From: Beduinella massiliensis
GTDB lineage: Bacteria; Bacillota; Clostridia; Christensenellales; Aristaeellaceae
DNA length: 64,000 nucleotides
Reading direction: 5' to 3'
NCBI RefSeq assembly: GCF_900199405.1
Contig: NZ_LT963430.1
Location: forward strand, 3,317,605-3,381,604
This document shows, one piece after another, positions 17,121 through 25,409 of this stretch. The translations under genes were made by a program, and so were the position numbers. The notes beneath the pieces were generated by a model. The model saw only the letters and a program-made list of their open reading frames with translations. It was not told where the DNA came from and did no database searches. Position 1 is the stretch's first letter. Every line of letters begins with the position of its first letter.

Positions 17121-18305
17121 CTACCTGCCGGAAAGCACCTTTCGGTAAAACGCGGACGTGCGGCGGGCGTTTTCCGCCCAGGAGAGGGAGAGCGCGTCCC
17201 TTCGCGCCCGCGAGCGCAAGTCCCGCAGGCCGTCCGGCGCGCAAAACACGCGCCGAAGCGTCTCTTCCACCGCCTTCGCGTCGCCCGCGGGCACGAGAAA
17301 GCCATTTTCCCCGTCGCGGATCGTCTCGGCGATGCCCTCGCCCACGCTGCCCACCGCCACGCAGCCGGAGGCCATCGCCTCAAGGTAGACGATGCCCTGC
17401 CCCTCGTCGTAGCTGGGCAGCACGAAGGCGTCGCTCTCCGCCATCAGACGCATGACCTCCGCGTGCGAAACGCCGCCGGCGAGCACCGCGCGCGCGCCCA
17501 GCCCGCTCTCGTCGATGCGCCTTTGCAGCGCGTCCCGCTCCTCCCCGATGCCCACGATCGTGAGGCGCGCGTCCGGAAAGTCCGCGGATAGGGCGATGAA
17601 CGCCTCCAGCGTCGCGCCCATGCACTTGCGCGCCTTGAGCGTACCGACCGAAAGGATGCGGCGCGGCGTATTCACGGGCGCGGGGCGCACGAGCGAGAGA
17701 TCCACGCCGTTGGGAATCACCTCGCAAAGCCCGCCGTCCCGGTAGGGCTCCACCAGCGAAAGCAGCTTGCGCGAAACAGCCATCAGCCCGTCCACGGAGC
17801 GCGCCGTCTCCGCGTTGCGAGGGCTGGGCACCCGCCCGCCGCCGAAGTAGCGGAAGACGTCCGTGCCGTGCACGGTCAGCGCCATCGGCACGCCGAGCCG
17901 CCGGGCGATGAAGAGCCCCGCGTGCCCGTCGCGGTCGAGCATGTGCGCGTGCAGGATGTCAAAGGGCTTGTCCCGGTGCAGGCGCCGGGCGATCCGCATC
18001 GCCGCGCGCGCCTCCGGGCCGCCGCCGAGCAGCCGCTCGCCCGCGTCGCCCAGCGCCGGGAAGCGCGGGTAGTAGACGGGCACGCCCTCGACCACCGCGC
18101 GCCTGGGCGTGCCGCGCACGACCGCCGCGGCCTCCGGGCGCAGCCGGTCGTAAAAGGGCAGCGTGCCCACGGGCGATATCACCTGCACGTCGTGCCCCAG
18201 CGCGCGCAGGGCCTTCACCTGGTCGTGCACAAAAAAGCAGTAGGGGCTGTTGTCCTGCTGGCGGTGCACCAGCACGAGCACCCGCAGCGGCCTTTCGTTC
18301 GTCAT
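17121..18305 (-). CDS. family 4 (GT-B) glycosyltransferase
   Basis: A 394-residue retaining glycosyltransferase. The N-terminal acceptor domain opens with LRVLVLVHRQQDNSPYCFFV, followed by LHAHMLDRDGHAG and LTVHGTDVFRYF. The C-terminal donor domain has VIPNGVDLSLV, LSVGTLKARKCMG and the EX7E motif in YDEGQGIVYLEAMASG. GGGAGG precedes the ATG at 18305, which overlaps the previous gene by four bases (ATGA). One of four glycosyltransferases building the repeat unit. Confidence 0.95.
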   Translation of the reverse strand: MTNERPLRVLVLVHRQQDNSPYCFFVHDQVKALRALGHDVQVISPVGTLPFYDRLRPEAAAVVRGTPRRAVVEGVPVYYPRFPALGDAGERLLGGGPEARAAMRIARRLHRDKPFDILHAHMLDRDGHAGLFIARRLGVPMALTVHGTDVFRYFGGGRVPSPRNAETARSVDGLMAVSRKLLSLVEPYRDGGLCEVIPNGVDLSLVRPAPVNTPRRILSVGTLKARKCMGATLEAFIALSADFPDARLTIVGIGEERDALQRRIDESGLGARAVLAGGVSHAEVMRLMAESDAFVLPSYDEGQGIVYLEAMASGCVAVGSVGEGIAETIRDGENGFLVPAGDAKAVEETLRRVFCAPDGLRDLRSRARRDALSLSWAENARRTSAFYRKVLSGR

Positions 18306-19426
18306 GCGCCCGCCTCCCTGTAGATGTCCCGCATCCTTTCGGCCACGCGCGGCCAGGCGAGGCTGCGCGCGCGCTCGACGCACCGGGCGCTTCGTGCCTC
18401 GTACCCCTTCAGGCACGCGGCCGCCTTGTCCGCCATGTCCGAAACGTCGCCGGCGTCCACGTGAAAGCCCACGTCGCCCTCCGGAAACTGGCCGTCAAAT
18501 CCCTGCCCGCGCGTGTACAGCACGGGCAGCCCCCGGCTCATCGCCTCCAGATAGACCATGCCGAACGTCTCCGCCGTGGAGGGGACGAGCAGCAGGTCGC
18601 ACCCGTCATAGAACGATTGAAGCGCCTGCATCCCTTCTACGCGGCCGAGCAGCTCCGCGCGGCCCGTCCGCACCGACGGGGACAGCGAGAGCTTTTCCCG
18701 CAGCTCGCCGTCCCCCGCGAGGTGCACCGTGACCCTGCGTCCCGGCAGGCGCTGGGCGAGCAGCTCCGCCGCCGCCATCGCGCGCTCCGGCTGCTTGCGC
18801 GCCGTCAGCTTCCCCGCGAAGGCGATCCGAAGGCGCCCCTCCGGCAGCGCGTGCGGGCGGCCGGTGAGCCACGCCTCCTCGATGCCGTTGGGCACGACCG
18901 CGGACTTTTTCAGGATCGCCTCCCGATCCCCCGCGGGCACGTAGCGCGAGAGCACCCTGTCCCGATGCACCGGCGAGAGGAAGAGCACCCGGCTCGCAGC
19001 GCGCAGCATCCGCAGCGCGTAGGGGCGCAGGTGCGGTTCGTACTTAAAGAAGTATTCGATGTCCGAAAAGCGCAGCGTCACGACGAACGGAAGGCCCGTG
19101 CGCTGGTGCAGGCGGTAGGCGATGCCCCCGTCCGTGAACAGCGTGTGCGCGTGCACGAGCGTCACGTCCGCAAGATCCATCTTTTCAAGCAGGTCGGGCA
19201 GGGCGCGGCGCGCCTTGGTGAAGTAGAGCAGCCTGTCCATCGGGCGGACGATCAGGCTGTATCGGACGGGATACGCGCCGTCCTCCGGCAGATTCTTGCC
19301 CATGTCCCCCGCCCGCTTTTCGGGCACGTAGACGCTCTGCGCGACGCCCTGCGCCGCGAGGTGGGAGAAAAGGCTTTTGAACACCTTCGTGTCCGCGTAG
19401 TTGCAGCAGATGTGCAGAATCTTCAT
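18302..19426 (-). CDS. family 4 (GT-B) glycosyltransferase
   Basis: A 374-residue retaining glycosyltransferase. MKILHICCNYADTKVFKSLF opens the acceptor domain, followed by LVHAHTLFTDGGIAYRL. The donor domain has VVPNGIEEAWL, IAFAGKLTARKQPERAM and the EX7E motif in STAETFGMVYLEAMSRG. Its start overlaps the upstream gene by four bases and its end overlaps the next gene by four bases, so three consecutive glycosyltransferase genes are translationally chained. Confidence 0.95.
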   Translation of the reverse strand: MKILHICCNYADTKVFKSLFSHLAAQGVAQSVYVPEKRAGDMGKNLPEDGAYPVRYSLIVRPMDRLLYFTKARRALPDLLEKMDLADVTLVHAHTLFTDGGIAYRLHQRTGLPFVVTLRFSDIEYFFKYEPHLRPYALRMLRAASRVLFLSPVHRDRVLSRYVPAGDREAILKKSAVVPNGIEEAWLTGRPHALPEGRLRIAFAGKLTARKQPERAMAAAELLAQRLPGRRVTVHLAGDGELREKLSLSPSVRTGRAELLGRVEGMQALQSFYDGCDLLLVPSTAETFGMVYLEAMSRGLPVLYTRGQGFDGQFPEGDVGFHVDAGDVSDMADKAAACLKGYEARSARCVERARSLAWPRVAERMRDIYREAGA

Positions 19427-20436
19427 TTCTTCCCCCGCTTTCCGCCCAGAAAGCGCGGGAGGGCGAAGACGCCGCGCAGCGAGCCCAGGCCGTAGGCGAT
19501 GTGAAAGGCCGGAAAGATCACCGGCAGCACGGGCAGGTACTTCATGCCCAGGCGCTGCGCGACGGTGTAGCTGTAAAAGGCGTCCAGCGAAAGGTACGCG
19601 AACCACTCCAGAGCGAGCAGCACGCCGAACACCTGCGGCCCCAGGAGCAGGGAAAGCGCCAGCAGCACGAGCGTGGAGAGCACGAAGCACAGCGGCACGA
19701 AGTGGCGCACGCCCATCGATCCCGGGCACAGGAACAGGGTGACGACGTTCCACATGCCGTTTTGAAAGCCCATCTTCATGATGCCGCGCAGCGTGTCGCG
19801 GCAGTAATACGTGCAGCGGATGTTCTGGTCGAGGTAGATCTTGCCCCCGTTTTTGCGGATGCGGTAGTTGAGCTCGTTGTCCTGGTTGCGCGTCAGCCGC
19901 TCGTCGTACAGCCCGATGCGGTCGAACAGGTCGCGCCGGAACGCGCCGAAGGGCACGGTATCCACGTAGCCGCTGCGCACGTCCAGCCGAAACATGGAGT
20001 TGCCCACGCCGAACGGCGTGGACAGCGCGCCCGCGATGGCCTCGCCCATGTAGCCGCGCCCGCGCGTCACGCACACGCCGCCCGCGTTGTCGCACGCCAC
20101 GCTTTGCAGCGCGCGGATGCAGCCGGAGACGTAGTCGCGTGCGTACTCCGCGTGCGCGTCCATGCGCACGATGTACTCGCCCCGGCTTTCGAGGATGCCG
20201 ACGTTCATGGCGTAGGGCACGGTGCGGTTCGGGTTTTGAAGCACGCGCAGCAGCGGATGTTCCGCGCGCATGGACTCCAGAATTTCCACCGTCCGGTCCG
20301 TGGAGCAGCCGTCGACAAAGAGCACCTCCATCCGCTCCTTCGGGTAATCCTGCAAAAAGAGCGATTCGGCGCACGCGCGTATGTACTTTTCCTCGTTGCG
20401 CACGGGCAAGACGAGCGATATAAAGGGTGCCTCCAT
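19423..20436 (-). CDS. membrane-bound family 2 glycosyltransferase (ExoA-like)
   Basis: A 337-residue GT-A transferase. FISLVLPVRNEEKYIRACAE and VDGCSTDRTVEIL give the nucleotide site, VRMDAHAEYARDY the metal site, and LTRNQDNELNYRIRKNGGKI the catalytic ED region. Two to three membrane helices lie in the C-terminal third (about 245-320). This layout is that of ExoA, the glucosyl-beta-1,3 transferase of succinoglycan synthesis. The ATG at 20436 is preferred because the homologous N-terminus begins there, although its ribosome site is weak. First gene of the leftward polysaccharide operon. Confidence 0.9.
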   Translation of the reverse strand: MEAPFISLVLPVRNEEKYIRACAESLFLQDYPKERMEVLFVDGCSTDRTVEILESMRAEHPLLRVLQNPNRTVPYAMNVGILESRGEYIVRMDAHAEYARDYVSGCIRALQSVACDNAGGVCVTRGRGYMGEAIAGALSTPFGVGNSMFRLDVRSGYVDTVPFGAFRRDLFDRIGLYDERLTRNQDNELNYRIRKNGGKIYLDQNIRCTYYCRDTLRGIMKMGFQNGMWNVVTLFLCPGSMGVRHFVPLCFVLSTLVLLALSLLLGPQVFGVLLALEWFAYLSLDAFYSYTVAQRLGMKYLPVLPVIFPAFHIAYGLGSLRGVFALPRFLGGKRGKK

Positions 20437-20494
20437 GTGTTCACATCCAATTCCGTCCCGGCTCGCGGGGCGAGGGCATAGTCCGTGATGTTCT

Positions 20495-20523
20495 ATTATA
20501 CCATATCCCGCCTGCGGGCTCAA
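20495..20523 (-). promoter_or_regulatory. promoter of the polysaccharide operon
   Basis: Leftward -35 TTGAGC (20518-20523), 17-bp spacer ending in TGG (extended -10), -10 TATAAT (20495-20500). It is the only clear promoter for the nine genes down to 10591, which are closely spaced or overlapping. Confidence 0.75.
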
Positions 20524-20543
20524 CCGGCTTTTCGCCGCGCCGC

Positions 20544-20572
20544 TTTCCATCCGCGCGGCGCGGTGGTATAAT
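20544..20572 (+). promoter_or_regulatory. promoter of the GDPD gene
   Basis: Rightward -35 TTTCCA (20544-20549), 17-bp spacer, -10 TATAAT (20567-20572), divergent from the polysaccharide promoter. Confidence 0.65.
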
Positions 20573-20606
20573 GGAGGCAGCTTTATCAAAGGCAGGGAGG
20601 GTTTCT

Positions 20607-21335
20607 ATGTCTGCTAAGGTCTGGGGCCATCGGGGCGCGAGCGGCTACGCGCCGGAAAACACGCTGGAGGCGTTCGCGCTTGCGGCCAGCCAGGGCGCGG
20701 ACGGCGTGGAGCTGGACGTGCACCTCACAAAGGACGGCGAGCTCGTCGTCACGCACGACGAGGAGATCAGCCGCGTCTCAAACGGCAGCGGGTTCGTGCG
20801 CGACCACACATTGAGCGCGCTCAAAGCGCTCCGCTTCAACAGGACGCATCCCGAGTACGCGGACGCGCGCATCCCGACGCTGCGCGAGGTGTACGAGCTG
20901 CTCCTGCCGCTGGGGCTCACGGTCAACGTGGAGCTCAAGAACAGCAGTTTCCTCTACCCCGGCATGGAGGAAGCCTGCATCGACCTGGCCGCGCGGATGG
21001 GCATGACGGACCGGGTGCTCTACTCCTCCTTCAACCATTACAGCCTGCGCCGCGTGATGGAGATCGACCCGTCGCTGCCCTGCGGCCTGCTCTACAGCGC
21101 CACGCTGATCGACCCCTGGGACTACGCAGCCGCGCTCGGCGCGAAAGCGCTGCACCCGCACCACAGCGCGCTTCTTTACGAGGATTCCTGCGAGGCGGCG
21201 CACCGGCGCGGCATCCGGGTGCACCCCTGGACCGTCAACAGCGAGGCGGACATGCGCCTTTGCCTTCAGCGCGGGGCGGACGCGATCATCACCAACTACC
21301 CGGACGTGGCCAGGCGCGTCGCAAACGGCGATTGA
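20607..21335 (+). CDS. glycerophosphodiester phosphodiesterase
   Basis: A 242-residue GDPD-family TIM barrel, without a signal peptide, that hydrolyses glycerophosphodiesters to glycerol-3-phosphate and an alcohol. The conserved start WGHRGASGYAPENTLEAF holds the catalytic His and metal ligands; VELDVHLTKDGELVVTHDE holds the second His and the acidic metal ligands. VHPWTVNSEADM and the final ADAIITNYPD are also typical. GGGAGG precedes the ATG at 20607. It appears to be a single-gene unit, with no transporter for glycerophosphodiesters next to it. Confidence 0.95.
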   Translation: MSAKVWGHRGASGYAPENTLEAFALAASQGADGVELDVHLTKDGELVVTHDEEISRVSNGSGFVRDHTLSALKALRFNRTHPEYADARIPTLREVYELLLPLGLTVNVELKNSSFLYPGMEEACIDLAARMGMTDRVLYSSFNHYSLRRVMEIDPSLPCGLLYSATLIDPWDYAAALGAKALHPHHSALLYEDSCEAAHRRGIRVHPWTVNSEADMRLCLQRGADAIITNYPDVARRVANGD

Positions 21336-21471
21336 GGACGTCCGGCAGCGAAAACAACGCGCAGACAGGCGTCTCCCCTTCGGAGGCGCCCGTTCTCTTT
21401 CAGCAAAAAACGTCGAGCGCCGCGCCGCCTCTTCGCGGTATGATGGACGCGCCGGAGGGGAGGAAGCGAGC

Positions 21472-22359
21472 ATGACGGATCAGATACAGGCCGTGCAGCG
21501 CATGCAGGATTACATCGGGGAGCACCTGAACGAAGACATCACGCTTTCGCAGCTCGCACGCGTTTCCCTGTTTTCGCCGTGGTATTCCTATCGCCTGTTT
21601 CGCAGCCATACAGGGCTCACGCCCGCGGAGTACGTGCGCCGCCTGCGGCTCTCGCGCTCTGCCCTGCGGCTTCGGGACGAGGGCTGCCGGATCATCGACG
21701 TCGCGTTTGACCTCGGGTTTGGCAGCGTGGACGGCTATCAGCGTGCGTTCCGGCGCGCGTTCGGCTGCAACCCAGGCGAATACGCCGCGCGTCCGATCCC
21801 GATCCCGCTGTTCACCCCCTACGGCGTCCAATATGTATCGCTGAGAAAGGAGCGGAAAGAAGTGGAAGAGGTAAAAACCGTCTTCGTTCAACTGATCGAA
21901 AAGCCCGCGCGGCGGGCCGTGATCCGGCGCGGCGTCAGCGCCGCCGACTACTTTGCCTACTGTGAGGAGGTCGGCTGCGACGTCTGGGGGCTGCTTACGA
22001 GCATGAAGTCCCTTGACGGCGAGCCCGTCAGCCTGTGGCTGCCGGAAAGCCTGCGCGCGCCGGGCACGTCCGAGTACGTGCAGGGCGTCGAGGTGGCATG
22101 CACGGAGGAAGCGTCCCCACCGGCGGGCTTTGACGTCATCGACCTGCCCGCCCAGCAGTACCTGATGTTCCGCGGCGAGCCGTTCGCGGAGGAGGACTAC
22201 TCCACGGCCATCGTGGAGGTGCAGCGCGCGATCGAGCGCTACGATCCCGGTGTGCTGGGCCTCGCCTGGGCCACGGACGAGAGCCCCCGCGTCCAGCTCG
22301 AGCCCGTCGGCACGCGCGGCTACATCGAGCTTTGGCCGGTGAAGCGCGCGCGCATCTGA
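21472..22359 (+). CDS. AraC-family regulator with C-terminal GyrI-like effector domain
   Basis: A 295-residue regulator with the DNA-binding domain first. It has two helix-turn-helix motifs (ITLSQLARVSLFSPWYSYRL and the second ending in FGSVDGYQRAFRRAFGCNPGEY) in residues 8-105, followed by a GyrI/SOUL-like small-molecule domain (about 130-295) with DVIDLPAQQYLMFRGEPF and the closing RGYIELWPV. This is the Rob/SoxS-GyrI layout of multidrug-sensing regulators. No adjacent target operon is obvious. The ATG follows GGGGAGG. Confidence 0.93.
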   Translation: MTDQIQAVQRMQDYIGEHLNEDITLSQLARVSLFSPWYSYRLFRSHTGLTPAEYVRRLRLSRSALRLRDEGCRIIDVAFDLGFGSVDGYQRAFRRAFGCNPGEYAARPIPIPLFTPYGVQYVSLRKERKEVEEVKTVFVQLIEKPARRAVIRRGVSAADYFAYCEEVGCDVWGLLTSMKSLDGEPVSLWLPESLRAPGTSEYVQGVEVACTEEASPPAGFDVIDLPAQQYLMFRGEPFAEEDYSTAIVEVQRAIERYDPGVLGLAWATDESPRVQLEPVGTRGYIELWPVKRARI

Positions 22360-22380
22360 TCCGAAGGCAGGGCAGATATG

Positions 22381-22440
22381 ACGAACGGGGCTGTCAAGCT
22401 AGCAAAAGCAGCAAGACAGTCCCGTTCGTTTTCTCTTTTA
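22381..22440 (+). terminator. terminator between the AraC/GyrI gene and the leftward isomerase gene
   Basis: ACGAACGGG-GCTGTC (22381-22395) pairs with GACAG-TCCCGTTCGT (22415-22429) with one bulge. TTTTCTCTTTT follows on the plus strand. Confidence 0.75.
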
Positions 22441-22447
22441 CACCCTA

Positions 22448-23275
22448 TCATGAACGTTCGACAGCTTGAAACAGCGCAGCCCGATCAAGCGCCATCTTTT
22501 TAATAAAGCGCATGCTTTCCAAGGCCCAGGCAGCCTCTTTTTGTATCGTTTCTTCAACACGTACCTCCGGTGGCGTCCACAATTCCAAAATCAGGTTCGC
22601 CTCCGGACAAAATGTCCTCTTTTGCTCTAATACTTGCTGCACAGGCAACATGCCTTTACCAAGCGGCCTTCCTTCCAGCAGAAAGCCCTGCTTATGCGCA
22701 AGCCGCTGAATGGCAAAATCTTTAAGATGTACGTTCACGGCGTATGGCATCAGGATCGGAAGTACCGTTCCAACGTCTTCGCCAGCGCCAAACGAATTTG
22801 CCGTGTCCAAGCAGATGCCGACCCGTGCATGGCCGACCGCGCAGATGATCTCCGCTAATACGCCGGCGGAAAGCCTGTCGTGGTTTTCAATCGCAAGCAC
22901 AACATCCGCTTGCTCCAAAGGCTCCGTCAGTTGCTGCAGAATCGTAACGATCTGTTGCGGATCGGGCTCATAGCCAGCCGCATCTACCACAACGCGCAGT
23001 AGCCGTGCATGCAGGCATTGCGCAATTTGAATGTATTGAAGGGCGTGTAAATACGTCAGCCCCCTCATGCCCACTTCAAGCTCCACCTCATAGCGCTGTG
23101 CCGTCTTTCCCAGGCTTTGAAGCCTCTCCTGACTCCAACCGTCAAGCGCTATGTTGTCTCCGATCTGCAATAACCGAAATCCCTGTGCGTCGGCTCTGCG
23201 AACCAACTCAAATGCGTCCATCTCTCCGTTGTCCACAGCCCAGCCATATGTATAAGAGCTTATCCCCGTCTTCAT
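22448..23275 (-). CDS. TIM-barrel sugar isomerase/epimerase (AP endonuclease 2 family)
   Basis: A 275-residue xylose-isomerase-like TIM barrel. The visible metal-binding strands are LEVGMRG, VVLAIENHDRLSAG (Glu and His), ARVGICLDTANSFGAGED (Asp) and VNVHLKDFAI (His), with a closing LILELWTPPEV. These proteins interconvert keto sugars, inosose or tagatose/fructose-type substrates. Last gene of the GntR-controlled operon, 20 bases after the cupin gene. Probably converts the monosaccharide released by the hydrolase upstream; substrate unknown. Confidence 0.9.
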   Translation of the reverse strand: MKTGISSYTYGWAVDNGEMDAFELVRRADAQGFRLLQIGDNIALDGWSQERLQSLGKTAQRYEVELEVGMRGLTYLHALQYIQIAQCLHARLLRVVVDAAGYEPDPQQIVTILQQLTEPLEQADVVLAIENHDRLSAGVLAEIICAVGHARVGICLDTANSFGAGEDVGTVLPILMPYAVNVHLKDFAIQRLAHKQGFLLEGRPLGKGMLPVQQVLEQKRTFCPEANLILELWTPPEVRVEETIQKEAAWALESMRFIKKMALDRAALFQAVERS

Positions 23276-23295
23276 ACGCGCACTTCAGCCCCACA

Positions 23296-23688
23296 TCATT
23301 TAGCCGCCGCTTCGGCCGCTTTACAGCAGCGTGCATAGTTTTCTTCCGCCGTATAAGCCGGTATAAAAACCGTCGCCAGCTTCATCGTCTCGTCGCCAAG
23401 ATTAATCATCTGGTGCATTTCTCCCGCCTCAATCCACAGGGCGGTATCTGCCTGCACCGGCGTTTCAGCTCCTTCGCAAAGGGAAACGCCTCGGCCAGAC
23501 ACGACATAAATGAGCTCCGGGCGATCGTGCCTGTGATAGTCTGTCTGTTGATGCGGATATATGATGGCATGGCTGAACGTCAGTTCGGGCACGTCATTTC
23601 GATCCGGTGCAAAAAGCACCTTGATATTGCGCTGATACGGTGCAGCCACCGTCACACCGGGTTCTTCCCAGGCATTCATGATTTTCAT
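23296..23688 (-). CDS. cupin-domain protein
   Basis: A 130-residue single-domain cupin. Motif 1 is HQQTDYHRHDRPELIYVVSG with two His and a Glu; motif 2 is WIEAGEMHQMINLGDETM with one His, so a metal site is likely. Such small cupins act as sugar epimerases/isomerases or binding proteins. The start overlaps the hydrolase gene by four bases (ATGA), tying it to glycan catabolism. The reaction is unknown. Confidence 0.85.
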   Translation of the reverse strand: MKIMNAWEEPGVTVAAPYQRNIKVLFAPDRNDVPELTFSHAIIYPHQQTDYHRHDRPELIYVVSGRGVSLCEGAETPVQADTALWIEAGEMHQMINLGDETMKLATVFIPAYTAEENYARCCKAAEAAAK

Positions 23689-25343
23689 ACGCTTTTCTCC
23701 CCTTCTCCATCCATCTTACGGATATGCAACGCCCAGTCCTGCGCATCGGGCGCTTCTATGGCATGCGGCCCCTCCGGGCAAATCTCGGTACGGCGCTCTC
23801 CCGTGCGCGGATTAAACCATTCCAGCATACATTGCGGAAGTTTGAGCGTAGCCGCTCCACCGCTTGCAAAATAGAGCACATATTCTTCGTCGGGTTTTGC
23901 AAGACAATGGACGATCCCCTTCACATCGGTCAGCAATTCATCGCAGGGCCGCATACGCCAATACCGTATTTTCCCCGATTCCACAAATTGGCGCATACGT
24001 CTCAGATCGCCATAAATAGGGGGTGGGTTCCCGCACTGAAAAAGATCGCTTTCGACGAGCCTTCCCTGCTGCGCCACGCCAAAATGCCGGTCTACCCGCC
24101 CCATGAAAAAACCGCTCACAAAGGCGATCCAATAGCCCTTCCGTTCCGTGTCGTATGCGCCGACATTGTGACGATCCTGTTCCCCAATGACCGTCGGCCG
24201 CCCATATTTCCAGAAGGCTTTTCCAAATCGATGTGTGGCGTCGATGAAGACATCTTCCCTTGCCATCGACGTATGCTCTTGTGTAATGATGAATTGATTG
24301 CGCCGGCTTCGGATGAGCGCTTCCTGCTCACCCGTATCCCCAATAGACTGCAAACGCCCGTAAACATCCCAATCCGCCACACAATCTCCCCAATGCTCAT
24401 ACCACGCGCGTATGCGCTCTGCCGGCATCTCCCGTCCGGGCACCTTCGCAAGGTTTCCGCTTTCCGCGCCCAAAGCCCAGAAAACATTCCAGTACGCTGA
24501 CAAACGCGCCACCGTATAGCGAAGATAACGGCTGATTTGGCGAACATGCTCCTCGTTGTCCAAATCAAATATCGCATTCCAGCCCGTCCCCGCTTCGTCT
24601 GTTGAAAGCCACCCGCCGTTGCAGGCATTAAGCGGGTGCGCCGACCACTCTCTCGGCCTGAAGACGGAATTGTCGAACAGGAGCTCTATGCCATAAAATA
24701 CCCCCTGTTCCTTCGCAAAGGCGAGCGTCCTCTCCAGCCGCCTATAGTAAGAAAGGTTAAAACGTTCCCGTTCTATCCGGCGCTCTTCGCGGTTCGCCCA
24801 GGCCCAAGGCCAATTAAAGCTCTCGTCTTGAATGACGCTCTGGCGTGCGTAAAGCTGGTCTACTTCTATCGTCATGTTAACGCCGTTTTTTCCCAGCACG
24901 CTCAGGTACGTTTGCATGTCCGCCTCGGTGGGCGGCGGGAAATCAAGCCCCTCAAACGAAAGCGAATCACCGAAAAGGGGATGCGGATACCAACCGTCAT
25001 TTACGACGAACTCCGGCCCTCCCAGCTCCCGCGCGAACCAGTGCGGGTATCGAGCGTCTATCGTCAAGGCTCCGCGTGATATAGCCTTTGTGCAGGTGAA
25101 CTCCCCGCTGATGTGGGCGAGCTCCTTCAAATTAGACCTCGTCCAATACCGCCATTTTCCCTCTTCAGGAGGCGCAAACCGAATTCGATAGGTTTGATCT
25201 CCGTCATAAAAGCCATCCACCGAAAATTCTCGTTCGCCGTTTGTGAATACCGCGGATAAATCGACATCCACAAATGGATTGGCTCCCTTCGCGTCCGCCA
25301 TGAAGACGCGCTCAAATATTTCAAAGCGCGGTATTGTATTCAT
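23685..25343 (-). CDS. cytoplasmic DUF5060/apiosidase-like glycoside hydrolase
   Basis: About 552 residues and no signal peptide, so it acts on an imported oligosaccharide. Domain order: a small beta-sandwich DUF5060 domain (about 1-90, with DVDLSAVFTNGEREFSVDGF and YRIRFAPPEEGKWRYWT), a DUF4038-like TIM barrel (about 95-460) and a C-terminal beta domain ending with the ALHIRKMD strand. Candidate catalytic residues are the Glu in FWALGAESGN and the Glu in PTVIGEQDRHN. The closest characterised relatives by pattern are apiosidases and similar enzymes on plant wall glycans. The ATG at 25343 has AGAGGA at a better distance than the one at 25352. Confidence 0.8.
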   Translation of the reverse strand: MNTIPRFEIFERVFMADAKGANPFVDVDLSAVFTNGEREFSVDGFYDGDQTYRIRFAPPEEGKWRYWTRSNLKELAHISGEFTCTKAISRGALTIDARYPHWFARELGGPEFVVNDGWYPHPLFGDSLSFEGLDFPPPTEADMQTYLSVLGKNGVNMTIEVDQLYARQSVIQDESFNWPWAWANREERRIERERFNLSYYRRLERTLAFAKEQGVFYGIELLFDNSVFRPREWSAHPLNACNGGWLSTDEAGTGWNAIFDLDNEEHVRQISRYLRYTVARLSAYWNVFWALGAESGNLAKVPGREMPAERIRAWYEHWGDCVADWDVYGRLQSIGDTGEQEALIRSRRNQFIITQEHTSMAREDVFIDATHRFGKAFWKYGRPTVIGEQDRHNVGAYDTERKGYWIAFVSGFFMGRVDRHFGVAQQGRLVESDLFQCGNPPPIYGDLRRMRQFVESGKIRYWRMRPCDELLTDVKGIVHCLAKPDEEYVLYFASGGAATLKLPQCMLEWFNPRTGERRTEICPEGPHAIEAPDAQDWALHIRKMDGEGEKSV

Positions 25344-25409
25344 AGCATCCATTCCTCTCTGCGGTTGAGGGAAACGGGAGGGCGGATAAACGTCCTCCCG
25401 ATCCTACCC

